From NCBI RefSeq assembly GCF_012033695.1, contig NZ_JAAVJI010000014.1, positions 62,001 to 126,000 on the forward strand: a stretch of DNA of 64,000 nucleotides, written 5' to 3'. Each line of letters begins with the position of its first letter. Within the stretch, counting starts at the first letter, position 1. The notes beneath the pieces were generated by a model that was not told the DNA's origin, did no database searches, and saw only the letters and a list, made by a program, of their open reading frames with translations. Origin of the DNA: Pseudomonas quercus (GTDB taxonomy: Bacteria > Pseudomonadota > Gammaproteobacteria > Pseudomonadales > Pseudomonadaceae). Position numbers and translations under genes: made by a program. Below, piece by piece: positions 36,073 through 43,893 of this stretch.

Positions 36073-36360
36073 CTACCACTTGAAGATTTCCCATTGGGGA
36101 ATGAGCATATCGGGCTGGTCTGAGCGGATAAAGTTGGGGCTGGTACCGTCAGCACGTACCAGGAAGTAGGGCTTGCCGTGCTTGGGGGTGACTTTCACCG
36201 CGTACAGGAAGCCATTCTGGCGATACTCCTGGATCGTCTTGTCGCCGTCCTGGCGGATGGTGACATCCGGGTCTGCCGAGGGCGCGTCGTCAGCCGCCAT
36301 GGCGGCCAGTGGCGTGGCAATGAGTATGGCAGCGAGCATCAGGCGTTTGAGCGAGCACAT
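36073..36360 (-). CDS. DUF2782 periplasmic protein
   Basis: 95 residues. Signal peptide about residues 1-22 (PLAAMA). The mature part has TIRQDGDKTIQEYRQNGFLYAVKVTPKHG (in part) and PYFLVRADG, the DUF2782 pattern. Always near polA and thrB in pseudomonads; function unknown. Divergent from polA. Confidence 0.88.
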   Translation of the reverse strand: MCSLKRLMLAAILIATPLAAMAADDAPSADPDVTIRQDGDKTIQEYRQNGFLYAVKVTPKHGKPYFLVRADGTSPNFIRSDQPDMLIPQWEIFKW

Positions 36361-36435
36361 GATAACCTTGTCCTTTTGTGGTCCATAGTGTCGGTATTCT
36401 AGCCCCGGCCCTGTCCAAATAGGTTGATTCTGCTC

Positions 36436-39198
36436 ATGAGCCAAGCGCCTCTCGTTCTGGTGGACGGTTCGTCCTACCTCTACCGCGCCTTTCACGCCCT
36501 GCCACCGCTGACGACATCCAAAGGGTTGCCCACTGGTGCGGTAAAGGGCGTGCTGAATATGCTGCGTAGCTTGCGCAGGCAATACCCTGATAGCCCTTTC
36601 GCAGTCGTGTTCGACGCCAAGGGCGGCACCTTTCGGGATGAGCTGTTCGCCGAGTACAAGGCCAACCGCCCGAAAATGCCCGACGACCTGCGCGTACAGG
36701 TAGAGCCCTTGCATGCTTCGGTGCAGGCCAGTGGTTACCCGTTGCTGTGTGTGGAAGGGGTGGAAGCTGACGATGTGATCGGCACCCTTGCCCGTATCAG
36801 CGCGGCCCAAGGGCGCCCAGTGGTGATTTCTACCGGTGACAAGGACATGGCGCAGTTGGTAGATGGCCATATCACCTTGGTAAACACCATGACCGGAACG
36901 GTGCTGGATATTCCTGGGGTGCGAGAAAAATTCGGCGTGGGGCCGGAGCACATCATCGACTTTCTGGCCTTGATGGGTGACAAGGTAGACAACATCCCAG
37001 GCGTACCAGGGGTGGGTGAGAAAACCGCCCAAGGCCTGCTGCTGGGCATTGGCGGTGGCCTGGCTGAGCTGTATGCGAACCTGGACAAAGTCCCGGCCTT
37101 GCCTATCCGCGGCGCCAAGTCACTGCCTGCCAAGCTCGAAGAGCACCGGGACATGGCTTTCCTGTCCTACGAGCTGGCCACCATCAAAACTAATGTGGTG
37201 CTGGACGTAGTGGTGGATGAACTGGTGTGTGGAGAGCCGGATCGGGAGATGCTGGCGGCACTGTACTCGGAGCTGGAGTTCAAGGGGTGGCTGGACGAAC
37301 TCAAGCGTGAGACGGCGGCGACCCATGCGCCACTGGACGTACCCCAGGCCGCGCCCAAGGTTGAGCCTAAATACGACATTGTTCTAGAGCAGGCACAGTT
37401 CGAGCAGTGGCTGGAAAAACTACGCACGGCTGAACTGTTCGCATTCGATACCGAAACCACCAGTCTGGATGCACAGCAGGCATCGTTGGTGGGGTTGTCC
37501 TTTGCAGTAAGCCCTCATGAAGCCGCCTACATACCGCTGACGCACACTTATATGGGGGCGCCGCCCCAGTTGGACCGCGATACGGTGTTGCGTGCGCTCA
37601 AGCCGCTGCTTGAGCACCCTGAAAAAGCCAAGGTGGCCCAGAACGCCAAGTACGACCTGAACATCCTGGCCAACTGCGCCATTGGTGGCGACCTGAATGA
37701 AGGCATCCTTGTACAAGGCGTAGCCTTTGACACCATGCTTGAATCCTACGTGCTGGACTCCACGGCTACCCGACATGACATGGACAGCCTGGCAGCGAAG
37801 TACCTTGGCCACCAGACCATTCTGTTCACAGATGTCGCTGGTAAAGGCGCCAAGCAGGTCACCTTCGATCAGGTTCCGCTGGAGCAAGCGGGGCCTTACG
37901 CTGCCGAAGATGCGGACGTGACACTGCGCCTGCATCATGCGCTCTCGGCGCGGTTGGCTGCGGTACCCACCGTTGAGAGCGTGTTGCATACCATTGAAAT
38001 GCCACTCGTGCCAGTACTTGCACGTATGGAGCGGACGGGCGCGCTGGTAGACGCAAAACTGCTCGGTATTCAGAGTGTCGAGTTGGGTGAAAAGCTGCTT
38101 ACGCTCGAGCAGGAGGCTTACACCATCGCAGGTGAAACCTTCAACCTGGGCTCTCCCAAGCAGCTAGGCGTGATTCTCTACGAAAAGCTTGGCTTGCCCA
38201 TTATCAGCAAAACCGCAAAAGGCCAGGCTTCGACGGCCGAAGCGGTACTGGCCGAGCTGGCCGAACAGGATTACCCGCTGCCCAAAGTGTTGATGCAATA
38301 CCGTACGCTGAGCAAGCTTAAAAGTACCTATACGGACAAGCTGCCCGAGCAGATCAACCCTCGTACGGGGCGTATCCATACGTCATACCAACAGGCCGTC
38401 GCGGCCACCGGCCGTTTGTCGTCCAGCGATCCCAACCTGCAGAACATCCCGATTCGTACCGCCGAAGGCCGCCGCATTCGCCAGGCGTTTGTACCCGCGC
38501 CTGGCTACAAGCTGCTAGCGGCGGACTACTCGCAGGTTGAACTGCGGATCATGGCGCACCTGGCCCGGGACGAGGGCTTGCTGCATGCCTTCCAGAATGA
38601 CCTGGATGTGCACAGGGCCACGGCAGCCGAAGTTTTCGGTGTAGAGGTATCAGCTGTCACTGTCGACCAACGCCGCAGTGCCAAGGCTATCAACTTTGGC
38701 TTGATCTACGGCATGAGTGCTTTTGGGCTGGCCAAGCAGATTGGCGTAGACCGCAAGCAAGCGCAGGAATACATCGACCGCTACTTCACCCGCTACCCTG
38801 GCGTTCTAGGGTACATGGAGCGTACGCGGGCGCAGGCGGCTGAAAAAGGCTACGTGGAAACCTTGTTTGGCCGCCGCCTGTATGTGCCAGACATCAATGC
38901 CAAGAACCCAAGCCTGCGCCGCGGTGCAGAGCGTGCTGCCATTAACGCGCCACTGCAAGGCACGGCGGCCGACATCGTGAAGCGCGCCATGGTAGCGGTG
39001 GACAATTGGCTGATGGATAGCGGATTGGATGCCCGCATGATTCTGCAGGTGCACGATGAACTGGTACTTGAAGTACGTGAGGATCTGGTTGACGTGGTAC
39101 GTGAGCAGATCCAACCCCATATGGCCGGTGCTGCCGAGCTGGAGGTGCCGCTGCTGGTAGAGGTAGGGGTAGGCGATAACTGGGACCAGGCTCACTGA
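36436..39198 (+). CDS. polA: DNA polymerase I
   Basis: 920 residues, three domains. 5'-nuclease at about 1-290 (LVDGSSYLYRAFHALPP, GDKDMAQLV); 3'-5' exonuclease at about 300-500 with the active-site pair in FAFDTETTSLD, so proofreading looks intact; polymerase at about 500-920 with motif A DYSQVELR, motif B RRSAKAINFGLIYG and motif C QVHDELVLE. Start MSQAPLVLVDGS. Nothing unusual. Confidence 0.97.
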   Translation: MSQAPLVLVDGSSYLYRAFHALPPLTTSKGLPTGAVKGVLNMLRSLRRQYPDSPFAVVFDAKGGTFRDELFAEYKANRPKMPDDLRVQVEPLHASVQASGYPLLCVEGVEADDVIGTLARISAAQGRPVVISTGDKDMAQLVDGHITLVNTMTGTVLDIPGVREKFGVGPEHIIDFLALMGDKVDNIPGVPGVGEKTAQGLLLGIGGGLAELYANLDKVPALPIRGAKSLPAKLEEHRDMAFLSYELATIKTNVVLDVVVDELVCGEPDREMLAALYSELEFKGWLDELKRETAATHAPLDVPQAAPKVEPKYDIVLEQAQFEQWLEKLRTAELFAFDTETTSLDAQQASLVGLSFAVSPHEAAYIPLTHTYMGAPPQLDRDTVLRALKPLLEHPEKAKVAQNAKYDLNILANCAIGGDLNEGILVQGVAFDTMLESYVLDSTATRHDMDSLAAKYLGHQTILFTDVAGKGAKQVTFDQVPLEQAGPYAAEDADVTLRLHHALSARLAAVPTVESVLHTIEMPLVPVLARMERTGALVDAKLLGIQSVELGEKLLTLEQEAYTIAGETFNLGSPKQLGVILYEKLGLPIISKTAKGQASTAEAVLAELAEQDYPLPKVLMQYRTLSKLKSTYTDKLPEQINPRTGRIHTSYQQAVAATGRLSSSDPNLQNIPIRTAEGRRIRQAFVPAPGYKLLAADYSQVELRIMAHLARDEGLLHAFQNDLDVHRATAAEVFGVEVSAVTVDQRRSAKAINFGLIYGMSAFGLAKQIGVDRKQAQEYIDRYFTRYPGVLGYMERTRAQAAEKGYVETLFGRRLYVPDINAKNPSLRRGAERAAINAPLQGTAADIVKRAMVAVDNWLMDSGLDARMILQVHDELVLEVREDLVDVVREQIQPHMAGAAELEVPLLVEVGVGDNWDQAH

Positions 39199-39247
39199 TT
39201 CAGTTTATGAAACCTTGCCGCATTTGCGATTGATTAGCATCGGCAAG

Positions 39248-39275
39248 GAACTAACGCTGTGAATGTCGGCTCTGA
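39248..39275 (+). promoter_or_regulatory. Sigma-22 (AlgU)-type promoter of the ErsA-like RNA
   Basis: GAACTA at 39248-39253, a 17-base spacer, then TCTGA at 39271-39275. One mismatch to the AlgU -35 consensus and a full match at -10. It faces the terminator at 39365-39407, with no open frame between. Confidence 0.75.
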
Positions 39276-39281
39276 GGGTGT

Positions 39282-39407
39282 GAATGGCTGCGAAGCCGTT
39301 CAGCTCCTATGTTGTGTTAAGTGTTGGCAGATATCCGGCCCGCCCCGGCGGCCCGGAGCTTGGACCCCGAACTTCACCCTCCCCATACGAAGTCCGGGGT
39401 TTTTTTT
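39282..39407 (+). ncRNA. ersA: ErsA-like small RNA (Spot 42 position)
   Basis: About 126 bases between a sigma-22-type promoter and a strong terminator: stem CCCCG-A-ACTTC against GAAGT-C-CGGGG, 13-base C-rich loop, eight T. The locus, between polA and engB, is that of ErsA in P. aeruginosa and Spot 42 in E. coli, and ErsA is known to be AlgU-dependent and of about this length. ErsA represses algC and other exopolysaccharide and virulence genes through a C-rich region. The start is set by the promoter and is approximate. Confidence 0.78.
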
Positions 39408-39462
39408 GCCTGCGCGAAAGTAGAACCTAGCCCAGCCTGGGAAAGGTTTACCTGCTGCGGCG

Positions 39463-40110
39463 CTACACCTGGGCAGGGTCGACCGATGCTTCCGGCATCA
39501 GGTCCAGCCAGGTCGCCAGTACTTCATAGGCTTCGTCCAGGCCACTGCGCTTGGGAGCCGAGAACAGCTGGATGGTTACACTGTTGCCCCAACCTTTTCG
39601 GATCTCGGTCTGTACCTTGAGCAAGGTGCCCTTGGCTGCACCATAGGTCAGCTTGTCGGCTTTGGTCAGCAGGATGTGCATGGGCATGCCACTGGCCACG
39701 GACCAGTCCAGCATCATCTTGTCGAAGTCGGTCATGGGGTGCCGTACGTCCATCAGCAAAATAATGCCTTTGAGGCTTTCCCGGCTGCCCAGGTACTTTT
39801 CCAGGTGCTTTTGCCAGTGCTGCTTCAGGGGAATGGGCACCTTGGCATAGCCATAGCCAGGAAGGTCCACAAGGCGACGGCTGTCATCCAGGCTAAAGAA
39901 GTTGAGCAGCTGGGTACGGCCTGGGGTCTTGGACGTGCGTGCCAGGCTGGCATGGGTGAGCGTATTGAGCGCGCTGGACTTGCCGGCGTTGGAGCGGCCG
40001 GCGAAGGCGACTTCGAAGCCCTGGTCTTCGGGGCATTGGTCGACCTTGGCGGCGCTAAGCATGAAGGACGATTGCTGGCACAGGCCAAGCACGGGGTTTT
40101 TGAACGACAT
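39463..40110 (-). CDS. engB: Ribosome-biogenesis GTPase EngB/YsxC
   Basis: 215 residues. G1 GRSNAGKSS, G3 DLPGYG, G4 TKAD, in the TRAFAC order of EngB. Essential in many bacteria for 50S assembly. Start MSFKNPVLGLCQQ is the family N-terminus; the longer frame is rejected. In other pseudomonads two cytochrome c genes lie between this gene and dsbA; here there are only 177 bases. Confidence 0.95.
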   Translation of the reverse strand: MSFKNPVLGLCQQSSFMLSAAKVDQCPEDQGFEVAFAGRSNAGKSSALNTLTHASLARTSKTPGRTQLLNFFSLDDSRRLVDLPGYGYAKVPIPLKQHWQKHLEKYLGSRESLKGIILLMDVRHPMTDFDKMMLDWSVASGMPMHILLTKADKLTYGAAKGTLLKVQTEIRKGWGNSVTIQLFSAPKRSGLDEAYEVLATWLDLMPEASVDPAQV

Positions 40111-40287
40111 TGGAATCCTGAGGGCACGGAGGCCGTGGCACGATGGGCGGCAGTATATCGGTTTGGTCACGTGGCTGTCGTTGCTGTGCGACAGGCTTCC
40201 ATTTTACAAATGCAAATGTATTGTTACTTGCCATGCCAGCCTTGGCCATGTATTGAAGGCCATCACTTAAACGCTCAGGAGTTAACC

Positions 40288-40926
40288 ATGCGTAATCTGT
40301 TCATCGGCGCGGTAATGGCGCTGGCCAGCCTGTTCGGCGTCGCCGCCCACGCAGATGACACCCCGGCTGAAAAATACACCGTACTCACCAGCCCGGTACC
40401 CGTCTCCGAGCCAGGCAAGATCGAAGTGGTAGAGCTGTTCTGGTACGGCTGCCCGCACTGCTATGCCTTTGAGCCTACCATCAACCCGTGGATCGAAAAG
40501 CTGCCAGCGGACGTTCACTTTGTACGTATTCCGGCCATGTTCGGCGGCATCTGGGACGTCCATGGCCAAATGTTCCTGACCCTCGAAGCCATGGGCGTGG
40601 AGCACAAGGTTCACACCGCCGTGTTCGATGCCATTCATAAGGAACACAAGATGTTCAAGACGAAAGAGGAGATGGCTGATTTCGTAGCCACCCAGGGCGT
40701 GGACAAGGCCAAATTCCTGGAAACCTACAACTCTTTCGCGGTACGTGGCATGGTCAAGAAAGACAAAGACTTGGCTACGGCGTACGGCGTAACGGGTGTT
40801 CCGACCATGATCGTCAACGGCAAGTACCGGTTCGACCTTGGTTCGTCGGGCGGCCCTGAAGAAGCGCTCAAGCTGGCCGATACCTTGATCGAGAAAGAGC
40901 GTGCGGCCAAGGGTGCCGGCCAATAA
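40288..40926 (+). CDS. dsbA: Periplasmic thiol:disulfide oxidase
   Basis: 212 residues. Signal peptide about residues 1-22 (VAAHA). Active site CPHC at Cys55-Cys58 and the cis-proline in TGVPT, so a fully functional DsbA fold. It introduces disulfides into exported proteins. CAGGAG ribosome site seven bases before the start. Confidence 0.96.
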   Translation: MRNLFIGAVMALASLFGVAAHADDTPAEKYTVLTSPVPVSEPGKIEVVELFWYGCPHCYAFEPTINPWIEKLPADVHFVRIPAMFGGIWDVHGQMFLTLEAMGVEHKVHTAVFDAIHKEHKMFKTKEEMADFVATQGVDKAKFLETYNSFAVRGMVKKDKDLATAYGVTGVPTMIVNGKYRFDLGSSGGPEEALKLADTLIEKERAAKGAGQ

Positions 40927-41010
40927 TCCCACCGTAGTGCCTCTCTCGCGCCCTTGCCAGGCAAGGGCGCGCTTGCCTTGTTCAGTTTCTGCGCGCCGGC
41001 TTGTTTGCCT

Positions 41011-43065
41011 ATGACCGATGAAGCCCAGCGCTGGAAAGAAAAGTACCTTCAAAGCATCGAAGCTCAGGAGTCGCAAGAGCGGCGCTGGAGTGCTCGCCTG
41101 GACTTGCTTCGCCACGGGCTAGTACGCAGCACCTTGGCTGCCGAAGGGGCTGACACGGCCGTTGACCAATGCATGAAGGAAATGCGCGAGGTAGTGCGCA
41201 GCGACAACATGGACGCTGCCTTGGCCAACCTTATCCCGCGTTTGGAAAAGGCCGTGCTGGATTCCGAACAACGCCGAGAGGCCAGGCTTGACCAGATCGG
41301 CACCGCGCTGGGCTCGCTGGTAGCACAACTCCAAACCTTGCCACTTCCCCGCGATGCCGCTAAACCCCTGAAGAAATTCGGCGCAGGCCTGGATAAGCGC
41401 CTATCCCAAGTCAGGGAATTACCACTTCTGCTCAGCGAGCTTAGCCTGCTCCAAGGCAACGCGCTGGCCAGCCTGGACCCTGCCACGGCATCACGCCCAG
41501 GCCTGCTGGAGCGTTTGTTCGGGCACCGAGAAGCCGAGCCGGCCCACGCAATTGTGAATACTGAGGCGGCTCCCGTGCCGCTGTTGGCACCCGAGGAAGC
41601 GCCAGCGCCTATCCCTGAACCCTTGGAAGCCGCACCTTCTCCGGCCCATGGCGAGCCTGCACATGAAGACATTTCCTTGCAGGCGGTGGGTACAAAGGCT
41701 ACCCATCCAGTGCCAGCCGAGGCAGAAGCGGACGTAAGCGAGAGCGAGGTCCAGCCTGAAGCGGCTAACGCTGAGGAGCAGCAAGGCCTTCCCCCTGTTC
41801 CACAGCCAGCGGCCGAAGCGCTTGCCCCTCATGCCGTACCTGAACAGGAAGGGCCTGTAACGGCTGCTGTGCAGGCTGTGCTGGATGTATTGCCGCTCAC
41901 TGCTGCCATGGTGCAAGCCCTGGTGCCTACCACCGAACCGGCTGAAGCCACAGACGCCAGTTTTTCTCTGCCCGCTAGCCAGGAGCCGACCTACAGCTCG
42001 GTAGCCACGCATATCGAAAGCACGCTGCTGAAAATGCTCGACGGCCTGGTGCTGCCACCCAAGTTGCTAGAGACCGCTGACTCCATGCGCGAAAGGCTGG
42101 AGCATGGGCTCAACTGGTACGAGCTGTTGCCCATGCTGGACGATGTGGCGCTCATGACGCTGACGATCAGTGATAACGGGCAACAGGAATTACAGCGCTA
42201 CTTGCAACAGATCAATGAGCGCCTAGCGTGGTTCCAAGGCCAGCTTCACGAGGCCAGCCAAGGCCAGGCAGACAGCCAGGACCAGGCGCGCCAACTAGAC
42301 ACCGAGCTACGCGAACAGGTGGGTGACCTGCATGAAAGCGTAGCAGCGGTGGAGGATGCGGACGCCCTTAAGCGGTTGCTGGAGTCCCGGCTTGATGGGC
42401 TGCTGGGTTCTGTAGACGAGCACCGGCGCCGCCGTGAAGCCCATGAAGTGGAGGTGGCCGAGCGTATGCGTGGCCTGTCGGATCGCGTGGCCAGCATGGA
42501 GCGCGAAGCCGAAGCCTATCAGAGCGTGTTGGAAGAACAGCGCCAGAAAGCCCTGCAGGACCCGCTTACCGGTCTGCCAAACCGGGCCGGCCTGAATGAG
42601 CGTTTGGAAGCGCTGATAAGCCAGCGTGCGACCGAAGAGGTTCCTGCCCAGGTCGCCATCATGGACTTGGACCACTTCAAGTCCATCAATGATAACTATG
42701 GGCACTTGGCGGGCGACCGTGTGCTTAAAATCGTAGCTGACCAGCTGCGCCGCCAACTGCGTGACGGAGATTTCCTGGCTCGATTTGGAGGTGAGGAATT
42801 TGTAGCGCTTTTCCCGGGGTCAGCGCCCGAAGAAGCACACGCTGTGTTGGAGCAGATGCGCCAGGCTATCGAAGCCTGCCCCTTCCACTTCAAGGGTATG
42901 CGCATTGTGGTGACCGTCTCCATGGGCATGGCCACCCTGCGCAGTAAAGAAGCCGCACAGGCCGCCCTCAAGCGTGCAGATGAGGCGTTGTACCGGGCTA
43001 AGGACACAGGGCGCAACCGTATAGAGACCAGCCAAGTCGTGGGCTTGGCAAGGCATGTAGACTAA
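41011..43065 (+). CDS. dgcH: Diguanylate cyclase with coiled-coil and Pro/Ala-rich linker (DgcH-like)
   Basis: 684 residues, no membrane segment. A helical N-terminal domain (about 1-190) is followed by a low-complexity Ala/Pro/Glu linker (about 195-330), a helical domain with coiled coil (about 345-515), and a C-terminal GGDEF domain. The active site is GGEEF at about residues 593-597, and an inhibitory site RDGD lies five residues before it, so product inhibition is expected. The position after dsbA matches dgcH (PA5487) of P. aeruginosa. It makes cyclic-di-GMP; the sensory input is unknown. Confidence 0.92.
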   Translation: MTDEAQRWKEKYLQSIEAQESQERRWSARLDLLRHGLVRSTLAAEGADTAVDQCMKEMREVVRSDNMDAALANLIPRLEKAVLDSEQRREARLDQIGTALGSLVAQLQTLPLPRDAAKPLKKFGAGLDKRLSQVRELPLLLSELSLLQGNALASLDPATASRPGLLERLFGHREAEPAHAIVNTEAAPVPLLAPEEAPAPIPEPLEAAPSPAHGEPAHEDISLQAVGTKATHPVPAEAEADVSESEVQPEAANAEEQQGLPPVPQPAAEALAPHAVPEQEGPVTAAVQAVLDVLPLTAAMVQALVPTTEPAEATDASFSLPASQEPTYSSVATHIESTLLKMLDGLVLPPKLLETADSMRERLEHGLNWYELLPMLDDVALMTLTISDNGQQELQRYLQQINERLAWFQGQLHEASQGQADSQDQARQLDTELREQVGDLHESVAAVEDADALKRLLESRLDGLLGSVDEHRRRREAHEVEVAERMRGLSDRVASMEREAEAYQSVLEEQRQKALQDPLTGLPNRAGLNERLEALISQRATEEVPAQVAIMDLDHFKSINDNYGHLAGDRVLKIVADQLRRQLRDGDFLARFGGEEFVALFPGSAPEEAHAVLEQMRQAIEACPFHFKGMRIVVTVSMGMATLRSKEAAQAALKRADEALYRAKDTGRNRIETSQVVGLARHVD

Positions 43066-43093
43066 GTGTTTTACTTTGAGGGCCGGCTACACC

Positions 43094-43876
43094 ATGAATG
43101 TGCGAAACCTGGCGGCAGTAGCTTTTGCAGCGTTGCTTGGCGGTTGTACCAATGGCCTGCACATAGATACCAGCCACCCCTCGGCCAATTACGACAGCCG
43201 TGTGCAGTTCATCGTGCTTCATTACACGGCGGCTTCGCTTGACCGGTCTTTAGCTTTGCTGACCCACGGTGAAGTGAGTGCGCACTATCTCATAGGCGAT
43301 GGCCCCGCCACCGTCTATAGGTTGGCCGATGAACGCTACCGTACCTGGCATGCCGGAGAAAGCGAGTGGGACGGGCGTACCTGGCTCAATTCGAGCTCCA
43401 TCGGTATTGAAATCGTCAATCCGGGTTTTCATGACACGCCTACAGGGCGCGTCTGGTACCCCTATACCGACGCTCAGGTCAACGCCCTGATCGCCTTATT
43501 GAAGGACATCAGTACGCGTTACCGGATCGACCCTCGCTATATCGTAGGCCACAGTGACATTGCGCCCTTGAGAAAACTCGACCCGGGCCCCTTGTTTCCT
43601 TGGCAGCGGCTGGCACAGGCCGGGTTTGGTCGTTGGCCTGACGCCACCGCAGTAAGCCGCGCTCGGCAGCGGTTCGACAACAGCCTGCCCGCAGTAGGCT
43701 GGTATCAGGAGCAACTGGCAAAAGCGGGGTACACCATTGAGCGCACCGGTGAGCTGGACGTCACAACGCGGCACGTACTAGCGGCGTTCCAGATGCATTA
43801 CAGGCCTGCACGTTTCGATGGTGAGCCAGACGCTGAGACCGCCGCGTTGCTGCAGGTGGTGGCCGGCATGCGCTGA
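43094..43876 (+). CDS. ampDh2: N-acetylmuramoyl-L-alanine amidase, lipoprotein
   Basis: 260 residues. Lipobox LLGGC near residue 18. Amidase_2 domain with zinc ligands His in VLHYTAA and the later His and Asp of GHSDIAPLRKLDPG. A peptidoglycan-binding helical repeat ends the protein (ERTGELDVTTRHVLAAFQMHYR, in part). The order dgcH-ampDh2-kinB is as in P. aeruginosa. It trims or recycles murein in the periplasm. Converges with kinB. Confidence 0.92.
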   Translation: MNVRNLAAVAFAALLGGCTNGLHIDTSHPSANYDSRVQFIVLHYTAASLDRSLALLTHGEVSAHYLIGDGPATVYRLADERYRTWHAGESEWDGRTWLNSSSIGIEIVNPGFHDTPTGRVWYPYTDAQVNALIALLKDISTRYRIDPRYIVGHSDIAPLRKLDPGPLFPWQRLAQAGFGRWPDATAVSRARQRFDNSLPAVGWYQEQLAKAGYTIERTGELDVTTRHVLAAFQMHYRPARFDGEPDAETAALLQVVAGMR

Positions 43877-43893
43877 AGCGGCATTCCAAGAGG

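Noticed and set aside
39213..39248. Inverted repeat CCTTGCCG/CGGCAAGG just after polA as the polA terminator
   Set aside because: There is no T-run after it, the loop is 20 bases, and it overlaps the -35 element of the ErsA-like promoter.
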